A DNA stretch of 64,000 bases from Pleodorina starrii (taxonomy: Eukaryota > Chlorophyta > Chlorophyceae > Chlamydomonadales > Volvocaceae). The notes under the pieces were generated by a model. The model saw only the letters and a list, made by a program, of their open reading frames with translations. It made no database searches and was not told the origin of the DNA. Where the stretch lies: assembly GCA_030267565.1 (NCBI GenBank), contig BRXU01000003.1, positions 2,402,001-2,466,000 on the forward strand, written 5' to 3'. The position numbers and the translations under genes were made by a program. How positions within the stretch are numbered: the stretch's first letter is position 1; every line of letters starts with the position of its first letter. Below, one piece after another: positions 1 through 9,818 of this stretch.

Positions 1-281
1 CACCTTCATCTGCGCCGTGAAGCTAACCACAGCGCTTAGAAGGCCGTGTCGCGACTCTACGCGTTGGTGGGCCTGAAACTTCGCTTGCTGCTCCATCACG
101 TGCGCCGCGTCACGCCGCACGTCCACGGCAGCCGTCAGATCCTTGCTCAGGGCCTGCAGCCGCTGCACCATGCCCAGGGCCCCGCGCAAAAGCGGCTGTA
201 CGATGGTGGTATTGGTCTGCTCCAGGCCGTCCGCGATCGCTCGGTATTCTGCTGCGTTTTTGGTGACAGTGTGCCCCTCGC
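1..281 (-). CDS. Partial exon of an unidentified coiled-coil protein
   Basis: Read on the minus strand, the first 281 bases form an open exon of 93 codons that runs off the window edge. Its 5' end is set by an AG acceptor (GATCAG, bases 287-282); just upstream the same frame meets a TAG, as expected inside an intron. The peptide is rich in Ala, Gln, Leu, Val and charged residues (for example EYRAIADGLEQTN and VQRLQALSKDLTAAVDVRRD) and has heptad-like spacing, so a coiled coil is likely. I do not recognise the family. The regular amphipathic pattern makes a real exon more likely than a chance open frame, but most of the gene lies outside the window. Confidence 0.5.
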
Positions 282-527
282 CTGATCGGCTGGCCTATTA
301 TCGGCGTATGTGACGCGCCGATACTAACGTAACATATGCCGGCAATCAGTGAGCCCATTCCCAGGCCCCGAGTCCCCTGTTTCGCTGGGCATCCAGTCAC
401 CCGCACCGTACGACTGGCCGAGCAAATATACATAATGCCATCGCCATCAAACAAGTTCGGCATTATGCTATCGCATACAGGCGCAGAAATCCTTGAGCGT
501 ACATGTGATTGATATAAGCGAATAAAA
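282..527. other. Intergenic; 5' flank of ankyrin copy A
   Basis: No gene is visible. From about base 455 the sequence (GTTCGGCATTATGCTATCGC and onward to the ATG) resembles the flanks just upstream of ankyrin copies B (about 24,646) and C (about 31,030), so the duplicated block starts before the coding region and probably includes the core promoter and 5' leader. Confidence 0.5.
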
Positions 528-2633
528 ATGTCCCAGTCGGTCACTCTGCGTACATCAGACGGCTCGAGGATCTGGCTGCCGGGCATCGTGGCGTGCATTG
601 CGCACCATCTGCCAGCTAACGAAGTGGCAAGCACATTACGACTGATCGATAAGACGACATCGCAGCAGTTCGCAACTCACAAGACCTTGCGGCTCTCACT
701 TCCGTCACCCATTGACGGAAGTGAGAGCCGCATGGAAGTGAGAGCCGCACGGAAGTGAGAGCCATCCACGTGTTTCGGGAGAGCTGGGGCCGCCCGGGCG
801 CTTTTCGCGCGTTGTCTCGGAAGCAGCGGCTGCTGCTGCTGTGCCTGACGGCGGCCAGCGGCAGCGTCGCCAACCTGGAGGTTGCCCTGGTCAGTGTGGG
901 TCTTGATCTTCAGTGGGAACTGCTCAAGGCCGCCGCAGCCGCGGGCCAGCTCGACATGTGCAAGGTGCTGCGTGCCCGCGGCTGCCTCTGGGGTGATTCT
1001 CTGTCAGCCGCGGCGAAGGCTGGCCACCGGCACGTGTGCGAGTGGATGTTGGCCAGCGGCTGCCGCCTCGACATGTACATCGTTTGCAGTGCTGCCTTGG
1101 GCGGGCGGGAGGACCTTATGCAGTGGCTGCTGACGGAGTTGCAGGGCCGTCCCAACGACCATGTGTATGATCTCTGCCGGTTGTTGTTGTTGGCCGCGGC
1201 GAAGAACTTGAGCCTGGCGGCGCTGCAGCGGCTGTGGCAGCAGCTCATGGCAGGGCGCCACGGCAGCGAACTGCAGCAGCAGCTTGAACAGCTCGGTGAG
1301 AGGGATCGGGGTGCCATCCTGGCGGCCGCGGCCGGCAGCACCACGGCCGATTGGCAGGCCAAAGTGGAGTGGCTGGAGGGGCTGGGCTACCCCCGCACAG
1401 CAAGGGCGTGCGAGTCCGCTCTTTGGGCTGGCGACGGCGATGCAGCGGTGGCGCGTCTGCAGTGGCTGCGCGGCCGGGGCTACCCCCTGGAGGCGGCGGT
1501 GGCGAACGCTGCGGTCTCTGTCGGCAATCTTGCCGCCCTGCGTTTCCTGGTGGAGCAAGCGGGGGTGCGGCCCACCGGCGTTCAGGTCCCCGTGACGGAA
1601 GCAGCCCGCCAGGGCCACCTGGCCGTACTGCAGTACCTGCACGCCGGCGGCTTGCGCGTCAACACCCGTTCTGTTGCGGAAATGGCGGCCCGGGCGGGCC
1701 ACCTGCCGCTGGTGGTCTGGGCGGTGGAGGGCCTGGGCGTGGCACCCGCTGACGGCGCAGCTTGGTTGCTTGACTGCGCGGCGGAGAGCGGCAACCTTGA
1801 GCTCATGACCTGGCTTCACGTCCGCGGCTGGGCCTTGGGCCCCAGGGCCATCCCCAACGGCGCCGAGAGCGGCTGCGAAGAGGCGCTGGAGTGGCTGGTG
1901 GAGCGGGGCTGCCCCTTCCCGGTGGGTGTCGCCGTCCTCGTTTGTCACCACCACATGTACGATGCGCTCCGTGTGGCCCATCAGTTGTGGCCCACCAGTC
2001 GTGGCCCACCGGTGGTTCATTTTGCAGACGCTGTGCCCAGCCAGGTCAGCCATTTAGACGCGTGTGCCGAGCCACCGTGTGTCGAGCTGTTCGAGAGGTG
2101 TTAGTCATGGCATCGATGCCGTATTCAGATTCGCATGTGCTCCTTCCGGGACAGAGTCACTGTCTGCCAAGCTGCCAAAGTGCGGCGCCGGGAACCTCCG
2201 CTGCCGGGGAGCTAGGCTGTGAGGCCGCATGGGGGTTGCACCGCCCCTGACTGCCCAACCGCCCGTCCCTGCATTAATGTGTGTATGTACGGCAATCATG
2301 TATGTTCCTTGGCGGCATCAGCTCGATGGCGGCGCCTACCTCGAAGCCGCCTTCAACGGTGATCTGGCGATGCTCCGCTGCCTGCACCGGCTGGGCTGCC
2401 CCTGGGGGCCGCCGGGGGAGCTGCTGGCGGATTGCATCCGCAACGAGATCCCCGTCGCCGTGCTGCAGTGCCTGCTGGACTTGGGCTGCCCCGAACCAGA
2501 CTGGGATGCTGCGGTCAAGTTGGTGGAGGGCTGGGAGGCGCAAATGGACCCCCAGGGGCGCCACACGGCGCTGCTGGCATGGCTGGGCGAGCAGCGGCGG
2601 CGGTGGCGGTCGCCTGGGGCCCAAGGGGCCTAG
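528..2633 (+). pseudogene. F-box-like/ankyrin-type repeat protein, copy A (frameshifted)
   Basis: ATG at 528 opens an N-terminal F-box-like segment (LPGIVACIAHHLPANEVAS), followed by about ten degenerate ankyrin-type units with the recurring pattern AA-x-x-GHL-x-VL-x-YLH-x-x-G. The likely second exon (2322-2633, after ...GCATCAG) carries one more unit, [18 protein letters not shown]. Compared with copy C, a 53-nt insertion at 713-765 breaks the frame: the first frame stops at 758, and the ankyrin frame continues only as an internal open frame (755-2104). An intron from about 1973 to 2321 is inferred from conservation of the downstream exon in all three copies. Unless the insertion is spliced out, the full protein cannot be made. 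Such proteins form large families in volvocine algae and may be substrate adaptors, but no function can be read here. Confidence 0.75.
689..765. repeat. Palindromic insertion that breaks ankyrin copy A
   Basis: Bases 689-707 and 713-731 form a perfect 19-bp inverted repeat around a 5-nt loop. Two shorter copies of the right arm follow in tandem (732-748 and 749-763). Copies B and C read straight from the base before 713 to the base after 765, so the 53 nt are an insertion in copy A made of inverted copies of the adjacent coding sequence. Confidence 0.85.
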
Positions 2634-3111
2634 CTCGCGGCAGCAAAGAACAGCGGCGGCAGACTTGCCTTGGACAGGATGTCTTGCCGGCGCAGGGGGC
2701 ATATGTGGGTTGGGTGCGTATGCGTGTTGTCCGGTGCCGGGGGTCGCTAGGGCTGCCACACAGCCACCCACCCAGGTATGTTCGGTAAATATTGCTGGGG
2801 TCCGGGTCCGTTCGCTAACGCCATCTCCGTCGGGGGCATGCATGAGCTTGAGGTTTTGCATGCCAGCCGTGCACGTGCTGCGCTCGTGGACGTGGTTCAA
2901 GCTGCACTTGGCACTTCCGATAAGAGCCCATGGGGGGCATTGCGCATGTAGTGTACGTATGCTGGGTGCGGGGATGCTGTGGGCAGGGTGCAGTGAGGGT
3001 GCTGTGGGGCGGCTATCCAGTGCACCGCTGCCGCCATGCATGGAACCAACATGCCAGATGCCAAACGCCGAACGAAAGGCGCAAAGATGGGCCTCGAGGA
3101 AGGAAGCACGG

Positions 3112-3210
3112 ATGGCTCCCTTCCTGGCGATGCCTGACACTGCGGATGAACGCACACTGCAGCTGTTGGACGAGGAGGATGAGGACAGGGGAGGGGAGGG
3201 GGAGGGGTAA
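3112..3210 (+). other. Conserved acidic coding remnant in the unit A 3' flank
   Basis: An open frame of 32 codons plus stop reads APFLAMPDTADERTLQLL and then an Asp/Glu/Gly-rich tail. The same peptide recurs in unit C (ending at 34,043), where a longer Ala/Pro-rich stretch precedes it. It looks like the last exon of a second gene carried by the duplicated block. In A the upstream part has been removed by a deletion, so this copy is probably dead. Family unknown. Confidence 0.35.
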
Positions 3211-5231
3211 GCGAAAGCACGAAACCGCAGCGAAGGAACTGAGGTGACGTTTGGAGAACGGAATACGCGGAGGGAAGGAGGGACATCAGAGGCGGAGGGG
3301 GAGGAGCTCTGGCAGATGGAGGAAGGAAGAGAAGGGGGAGGTGAAGGCAAGCGATGGGCGAGTTGAGACTCGGCAGTGGCGCCGGCGAATTTGGGACACC
3401 GGCGGGATTCCCAGGCACCGGCATTGCGGGTGCCATGACGCTGACCGTTTAGAGGTTCGTGTGGGGTGTGCGTGTGCGTGGGGCGGGGGTGTACTGGGGT
3501 TAGTTGATACAGTGGGAGATGTGTAGAGCCGGTCAACGGGCCAGCTGGCCGTGCACTGCACCGGAGGCGACCAGGCAGCCGAGACGTCCATCCGCACCAG
3601 ACAGCACGAGTCACCCAGACAGGAACCAGCAAGCCCCGGGGAGGGCGGGAAGGCTCAGAAAACCGCAACCACGGGCTCCCCAACGGGCAACGGGCCCCGG
3701 CCCCCCACGAGAAGGCCCACGAACGTAAGGCCACACACCCACAAGTAGTAGGCGCACCTGCAGACCCGACAGCCATTCCCCGCGGGGGCTGCAACTGGAT
3801 GCGGTCTGTGCCGCCCCCCCTGGATACCCCAATCAAAGGACAAGGGTCCGGACCGTGTGTGTCAATGGCGTCCGGGTGTCACTGGTAGCGCTTGCGCATC
3901 CTTTTGGTAACGATTCCTGTTTCATTCCCTCCCTGCAGCAACGGCCTACTCGGATTAGGGATTAGGGATGAACGATACGGAGCCCTGCTGGATCCCAGGA
4001 GGACCCCAGAACCACCAGCCACCAGCCCTGCTCGGTGCACCGAAGTGAACAACAAGGGGCCGCCGAAGGACAAGCACGTACATTGCCCTCAATTGCAATC
4101 ATGACTGCGCCCCGCCAGGTGGTTGCGCCGCCCAGCCGCCAACCAGGAAGCAGCGCTTGATGGGGACCGACACATCGGCAGTCACACACACACCCACCCA
4201 CTCGACTTGGACTGTTAGGCTCCCCAGACGTTAGGCTCCCCAGCATGCCCACGAACAGGCGCAAGGAGGGTGGATTGGGTTGGGTTGGGGTTGGACGGCG
4301 CACGTGGAGCAAGGTGGTCAACCTTGCAGCTGTGGCGTGACAGTCTGCAACCTTCAAGCGGCAGCCGGGTTCCCATGCGAGTACTGATTCGGTGCCTGGA
4401 CAGCGCCTGGTCCGGGGCTGATAACCTATCTAGGTCCACACCGCAGCCATCGACGGGAGCCTGTGAGGAGTCTCGGAGCGCGGGCAGGCTATCCAGGCGT
4501 GTGGCTTTCATGTCCCAGGGAAGCGGGAAGGGAAGAGGTGGTCAACTGGTCATCCACTCACCGGCCGTCGTATGGAAACCGCATCTTGAGGGCTGAGGAG
4601 CAAAAGCTTGCCACGGAAGCTTAGGAAAACAAAACATTTTTTGGGCGGGGCCCCAGCGCGTAGGGCTGGGGCCCTAGAATGGGCCCTGAAAGCCCCCCAC
4701 ACTGTAAAAACGTGGGTGGGGACGCGTGCCCCATAAGGCCCCATACATGAACCAAAACACATACGAGCTGGGGGCCCCAAGCGACTCTAACGCCTAATAG
4801 CCCCGTAGTCAACTGCCGCACAGCGGGAGAAGAGCAAGCATGTGGAGGGGTCCACGGCAACTCCTTTCACTCCAAGTGCTTTACGCCCTGCCATACTGTA
4901 CGGAGCATTGCTTTAAATCATAACCATTACCGGTGACCTTCGTTTGCGAGGGCAGCGACTGCACGGTGCTGTGGTCACCGCACGCCACTCCCTACTCCGC
5001 ATCGGAGTTCAGGTTGAGGGGTTTCCTGTTGTGTTGGTCTGAGAATTGCGGACGCGGGAGGGGGTGGGCGCGCGGCGCCCTCATCCGGTTCCATGGCAGC
5101 GCTTCAGGTGCGTGCAGGGCGTGCGCACGCTGTGCCGCCGTTCGCCTGTCGGTAGCTCGGTGGCGCGCATGCACATCCCCGATCGAGCGACCGCAACACC
5201 CTTTATTCCAGTTCATTCCCATTGCATGCCG

Positions 5232-5285
5232 GTTTGGAGCTCAAGATCGGTTTGCAGCTCAAGATCGGTTTGCAGCTCAAGTTCG
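5232..5285. repeat. 18-bp tandem repeat, three copies
   Basis: Three consecutive 18-mers starting GTTTG, at 5232, 5250 and 5268. Each contains GAGCTCAAG or CAGCTCAAG, with one or two differences between copies. Confidence 0.85.
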
Positions 5286-5340
5286 CAACGTATAACAAGA
5301 AGCGCCAGGACAAGCAGTGGACAGGCCACCTCAGCATACA

Positions 5341-5385
5341 CTGTCATGTGCAGCGGACGGCACGCATGCATCCCCGACACCGGGG
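5341..5385. repeat. 45-bp block, present again inverted at 9773-9817
   Basis: CTGTCATGTGCAGCGGACGG and the bases through 5385 match the reverse complement of 9773-9817 without a mismatch that I can see. The second copy ends one base before the left arm of the fold-back at 9819. Confidence 0.8.
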
Positions 5386-7675
5386 AAATGGTGTGGGCAG
5401 CTGGGCGGGGAACAGCATTTACAGCACTGAGCAGATAGTGGGTTTCTTAGGGGGTTTGCAGCACTTTCGCAGGGAGCGGCGACTCCAGCCGCCGGCCTTC
5501 ATCTTGGAGGGCCCTCTGGTCCACGCGGGGCCGCCGCCCGCGGATGGGTGGCCCTTGGGGCTGCCCTCCCCGCTCGACGCGGCGGTCACCGGCGCGGCGG
5601 TGCACCGGTTGAGCTGCGTATACAGCAACTTGGCCAACCCGGCGCACCTGCAGCACTGTGTACGGCAGTTGCGCCCGCCAGACGGGCGCGACCTGGCCGT
5701 GCTACTGCCGCCGGGGCGTGCCCCGGCGGCGGCGAGCACCGTCCTTGCCCCACCGTACGCACCTTCGGATGTGCCCGGACGACCTTGGGTGGCTCTGCCG
5801 CCGCCCTCGGTCACCGGCACGCCGTTGGTCGCGGGGCCCAACCGCACTCCCTGCCAGGTCGCCGCCGCCGACTACTCGGCGGCGGCAGGCTTCTGGCTGC
5901 GGACGTCGCGGAACCATGCCCTACATCCGCATCTGTCTTTGTTGGAGCGATCGTCCCCGCCGCCGGTCTTCCAGACCGTCCTCTCCCTCTGCATGGCGCT
6001 GTACCGCGCCTTCATCACGCCGAATGAGCTGCACTATCCTGCGGCTCGGCATCTACCAGCCACACCGCAGGGGGGGGGAGGCGAGCTGACGCTGCTGGCG
6101 CCCGTTGCTGTGAACGCGGTCGCGGGGCTGGCGGCGGGACTGGCGGCAGGGGCGGCAGAGGACGCGGACGACCTGCTCACTCCGCTGGCCTGCGCTCTGC
6201 TCTCGCAGCGGGCTCCTGGGCTGGCGGTCGTCATGGCCACTGCCGGTGCAGCGGCAGCCGCCGAGGCGCAGGAGAGCGCCCTAGCGGACGGCTTTGACCT
6301 GGACGTCTGGCGTGATGCGTCCACGCTGGCGCACCTTCGTGGGGCGCCGGCGGCACAGGAGGAGAACGGGCAGCCGGGGCGGCGCGTGCTCAGGCGGGCC
6401 GCGCTGTACCGGTGGACGGGGGACCAGCTGCTGCGCGCGATGCGCGACGGCACGACTCGGGTCTGCCCGCCGCCTGAGGCTCGGGAGGTCATCGTGAGGC
6501 AAGTCCACGCGGTGGCTCACCTGGGCATACGGCGGACCTTGGCGCTGGTGCAGCTGGGCTACTGGTGGTACCGGATGCGCAAAACCGTCCAGGAGGTCGT
6601 GCGCGGCTGTAAGTTGTGCGACATGACCAACAGCGGCGGCGTCGCGCGCCCGATCCAGCTGCAGCCGTTGGCGATCAAGGGCATGTTTTACCGCTGGGGC
6701 GTTGACCTGGCGGGGCCGCTGCCCCCAACCGCGCCGCTCGGCTACAACTATGTGATGGTCTGTGTGGAACACTACGAAGCACGCTGAATTCTTCCCGCTG
6801 CGCAGCAAGCAGCCCGAGGAGACGTCCCGCGGTCTGTTGGAGCTCATCGCTCGCTTCTCGGCTCCGGCCGAAGTTCTGACGGACCGCGGTGGCGAATTTC
6901 AAGGACCATTTCAGCAGTTGCTGCAGCAGTGCTTCATCGACCACCGCCTCACCTCCGCCGGCCACCCACAGGCCGACGGTGCGGCCGAAAGGCTGGTGCA
7001 GGTGGTCAAGGCGGCGCTGCGAAAGCACTGCAACGAGACGGGGCGCACGGACGCCTGGGACCTACACCTGCCTTGGCTGGCGCTCGCCTACCGCTGCTCG
7101 CCGCAGGCGTCGACCCGGTACTCGCCGTACGAACTCATGTTCGGCGTGCCGCCGGTCGTACCGCCTGCCGTGCGGGAGCGCATGGCGGCGCCGCTGGGCT
7201 TTGCGGAGACGGATTCGGCGGAGGGCTACGCGGCGGCGCTTGACGAGCGCGCCGCCCTGCTGCGGCGGCACGCGCCAATCGCCGCGGCGAACCTGCTCAT
7301 CGCCCAGCACCGGGACAGCCGGCGCTACGCGCATGTGCGGTCGGGCAAGTACCGGCCGCCCACCATCGAGTTTGCCCCTGGTGACTACGTGTACGTCAGG
7401 CGCTCGGCGGTGCACAGCACGCTGCAGATGCCGGTTTACGAGGAGGTGCTGCGGGTAGAGCGGGTGGGGCCCATGGGGGTTGCGGTTCTGATCTGTAGGG
7501 ATGCGTCGCGCATTAGGAGGCGGATCGAGCAGCTGGTGCCCTGCCACCTGGCCAACCTTGATCCAATCGTCGACCCTCGGCTGCAGCGGCCGCCCGCGGA
7601 CCTCGCCTGCGAGGTCTGCGGGTCGCCACACGACGAGGCGCGCATGCTGCTGTGCGATGCGTGCGGGACCGGCTG

Positions 7676-7777
7676 TGTAGTGCTTGGGCGGAGCAAAGGC
7701 TACTCGAGATGCTGTGCGACGCCTTTCTTAGGCTTTATGCTCGCCGATTGTACGGCACCTGTAATCTCGGCGTTACA
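7676..7777 (-). repeat. LTR of the TRIM-like element (3' LTR on the minus strand)
   Basis: 102 bp, TG...CA ends on both strands, preceded on the minus strand by the polypurine tract. One base differs from the copy at 8054-8155. Confidence 0.88.
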
Positions 7778-8053
7778 TTCCCCCCCCTCTGAAGGGAACG
7801 TCCTCGGTCCTCACTGCGTCCTCGCAGTGTCTGTGCACAGTCCACTCCGCCTTTCACCACCTTTGCATGCCTGGGGTCTTAGCCAGGTCTTCGGCATTGG
7901 GGTGGACAACTTCCCAAGTCAGGTCATGCCGCGGCATACATGCCTCTAGCCTTAATTTGCAAGGTTTTCTGGAGTGGAAGCCTTTCCGCGAATACCAGGG
8001 ATCGAACTGACGACCTCTGAGAGACTGTACGACAGTACTGGTCTCGATACCAA

Positions 8054-8155
8054 TGTAGTGCTTGGGCGGAGCAAAGGCTACTCGAGATGCTGTGCGACGC
8101 CTTTCTTAGGCTTTATGCTCGCCGATTGTACGGCACCTGTAACCTCGGCGTTACA
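8054..8155 (-). repeat. LTR of the TRIM-like element (5' LTR on the minus strand)
   Basis: 102 bp direct-repeat partner of 7676-7777, followed on the minus strand by the TGG-starting primer-binding-site candidate. The 5-bp target duplicate GGCTG follows at 8156. Confidence 0.88.
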
Positions 8156-8527
8156 GGCTGGCACCTGCAGTGCCTGTCCCCACCACTCAGCGGCGTGCCG
8201 GCCGGCCAGTGGGTCTTCCCCGAGTGCGTCAAGCTCCGGCGCGACGCACCGGCAGGGCCAGAATTGGCTCTGCCGGAGGCTGCGGCTGTCCTCTTTCCCA
8301 ACGCCGCCACCAAGCGGCGGGACAACGAGGCCGCGGCCCTCGACGGCAAGCGGGTCAAGCGTGTTGTCAACACGGGTCAGGCTGGGCAGCGCCGGCGGGT
8401 TGTTGTATGGGGCACGTTGCGTTACCGTGGGGCCCTGGCGCGGCCGCACTACTTCTCCCTCGAGTGGGATGGGGGGTCGGCGGAGCAGATTGGCCTCGCG
8501 GCCGCCAAGCGCCTGCTGGTCACGTGA

Positions 8528-9818
8528 CGGAGTAGCTAGGAGCAGGGGGGGAGGCATGACTCCATGGGGCCACCGCAATGGGGGCTCAGCGCAAGGACGG
8601 ACTGCCGCGGTGGGCAGCGCAGGACGCATGAGTTTTCGAGGCCCACCGCGTGGGGGGGGGGCCGTGTCACGAGCGGACTGCAGCGATGTGCCGCGAAGGA
8701 CTGGTTTCTCCGGAGTTTCGGCGAACGGGCTCCGGCGGAGGGATGGGGTGCCGCACAGCGGCTTAGGAGGTTGGTTTCTCCGAAGTTTCAGCGAACGGGC
8801 TTCGGCGGAGGGATGGTGTGCCGCACAGCGGTTTAGGAGGTTGGGTTCTCCGGAGTTTCGGCGAACGGGCTCCGGCGGAGGGATGGGGTGCCGCACAGCG
8901 GCCTAGGGAATGGACGGCATCGGAACCAGCTCTCAAGGGCTCCAACGAGGGGCGCAGAGGAGCGACGCTCGAGGGATCAGCTGTTGGCGCCGTCGCAGTG
9001 CGCCGCCGTGCAGCCCTGGGTTCGTTCTGAGGGTTTAGTGTCATGTCGGTGTTGTGGGGGCAGAGATCTGGGTGGGGGATTGAGAACAGTCGCGAGGACT
9101 GGCCTGCCCGTCTGGACTTGCCTTCTTGCCAGCGGGCGGCATAGTTGCGTGTGATGCGTTGCAGGGTTGGCATTCAGTGTGTTTAGGGTAGTTGCGTGCA
9201 ACAGCCGCGCGCGTCGTGGCAGATCACCAGCGCAGGACCGGCTAGCCGGCAGGCTTGAGCAGCGTTTGTGTAGCGTGTGTACGACCCAGTAGGCGACCTC
9301 CCCGAGCGTGCTCGAAGCCCTTGGCAGACCGTAGCGCGCCTAGCTGTTTGTTGGCACTTCGTAGTCAATGCTGTTGTAGCGTGGATGTGGTTTGTTGGTG
9401 TTTTTAACCCGCCCCCGTGCAGGGTGGCGCGGCTTCCTCTGTGGAGTTGCTGGGTTTGCTGCGGTGTTTGGGGCCTTGGTTGATGGCCAGAGCGCTCTGG
9501 CTGTGGCCTTGGTAGTGTTGTTGTGGAGTGCAATTCTGCCCACCGTGCGGTGCTACCCCTCGGGCGTGCGACAGGGTGCAGAACTTAAGACGTGCGAGGT
9601 TGCGTGACTTCGGCTTTTCTAGACCACCTGAACGACCGGCATTGCGCGCGCGGCGGAGCGAATCTGGCACTGGGCCAACGCAGGCACTGCGGCCCAACAC
9701 TTGCGTGTGCGGAGCGTCTACCGGCACCTCCCTCGCCAGTATTACAGGCTGCGTGCGGGGGGGAATCCACACCCCCGGTGTCGGGGATGCATGCGTGCCG
9801 TCCGCTGCACATGACAGC
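8528..9818. other. No gene seen; 3' flank of the gypsy relic
   Basis: Apart from the 70-bp repeats (8701-8908) and the 45-bp block (9773-9817), no coding frame or LTR pair was recognised. Part of it may be the untranslated end of the relic element. Confidence 0.4.
8701..8908. repeat. 70-bp tandem repeat, three copies
   Basis: Copies begin at 8701, 8771 and 8841 (GGTTTCTCCGGAGTTTC-type). Each contains GAACGGGCTCCGGCGGAGGG and GCCGCACAGCGG with a few substitutions. They lie 170 bp downstream of the relic polyprotein stop. Confidence 0.85.

Larger units (their letters stand above)
455..4632. repeat. Segmental duplication unit A
   Basis: About 4.2 kb containing ankyrin copy A and its 3' flank. 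The 3' flank (2634-4632) is similar over long stretches to 33,145-35,050 (unit C), and in its last 1.2 kb to 30,361-30,935 (end of unit B). Shared landmarks include the GCCGGCGAATTTGGGA motif near 3380, the ATTAGGGATTAGGG near 3955 and the AGGAAAAC block near 4622. Relative to C, unit A lacks about 330 bp near 3115 (C 33,629-33,950). No intact gene is seen downstream of the ankyrin exons. Confidence 0.75.
4633..5445. other. Intergenic, no gene seen
   Basis: Contains GGGCCCC-rich palindromic stretches (about 4650-4780), a short 18-bp tandem repeat (5232-5285) and a 45-bp block (5341-5385) found again inverted at 9773-9817. No coding frame with family resemblance was found. Confidence 0.5.
7676..8155 (-). 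mobile_element. 480-bp TRIM-like miniature LTR retrotransposon
   Basis: Two 102-bp direct repeats (7676-7777 and 8054-8155) differ at one position and have TG...CA ends (TGTA...TACA). They flank a 276-bp internal region with no coding capacity. A 5-bp target duplication, GGCTG, lies at 7671-7675 and 8156-8160. On the minus strand the internal region starts one base after the LTR with TGGTATCGAGACC, a plausible primer-binding site, and ends in a G-rich polypurine run (AGAGGGGGGGGAA) directly before the other LTR. This orientation therefore satisfies all LTR-element hallmarks without any gene. The insertion lies in the PHD-finger codons of the older gypsy relic. Near-identical LTRs suggest it is fairly young. 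Confidence 0.88.
5446..8527 (+). pseudogene. 5'-truncated Ty3/gypsy pol relic: MTase-like domain end, integrase, PHD finger
   Basis: The relic begins inside a cytosine-methyltransferase-like segment (PPAFILEGPL, then AAVHRLSCVYSNL). It continues through a Zn-binding integrase N-terminus (HAVAHLGIRRT ... CKLCDMT) and the integrase core, with catalytic Asp in GVDLAGP, Asp in LTDRGGEF and Glu in ADGAAERLVQ. A GDYVYVR small-barrel region and a PHD finger start follow (CEVCG ... CDACG). No reverse transcriptase or gag is present. Two lesions are visible: loss of two bases after VCVEHY (about 6773), which shifts the frame, and a 480-bp insertion at 7676-8155 that splits the PHD finger, whose second half resumes at 8161 (HLQCLSPPL). 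The domain order matches the intact element at 11.8-21.1 kb, but the sequences are clearly diverged, so this is an older relative. Its true ends were not found. Confidence 0.85.

Noticed and set aside
2274..3836. 520-codon minus-strand frame across the 3' flank of ankyrin copy A
   Set aside because: Antisense to the conserved ankyrin exon 2, with shifting low-complexity composition and no homologous long frame in unit C; a GC-rich shadow frame.
3950..3970. Telomere-like repeat ATTAGGGATTAGGG
   Set aside because: Only two short units, and the algal telomere repeat is TTTTAGGG; it is simply part of the duplicated block (also at about 34,797).
8000..8053. tRNA-like gene on the minus strand in the miniature LTR element
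   Set aside because: It has a B-box-like GTTCGATCC but no A box and no cloverleaf; the TGGTATCGAGACC part is better explained as a primer-binding site.
8701..8908. CRISPR-like array
   Set aside because: Three contiguous 70-bp copies without spacers in a eukaryotic nuclear context; an ordinary tandem repeat.
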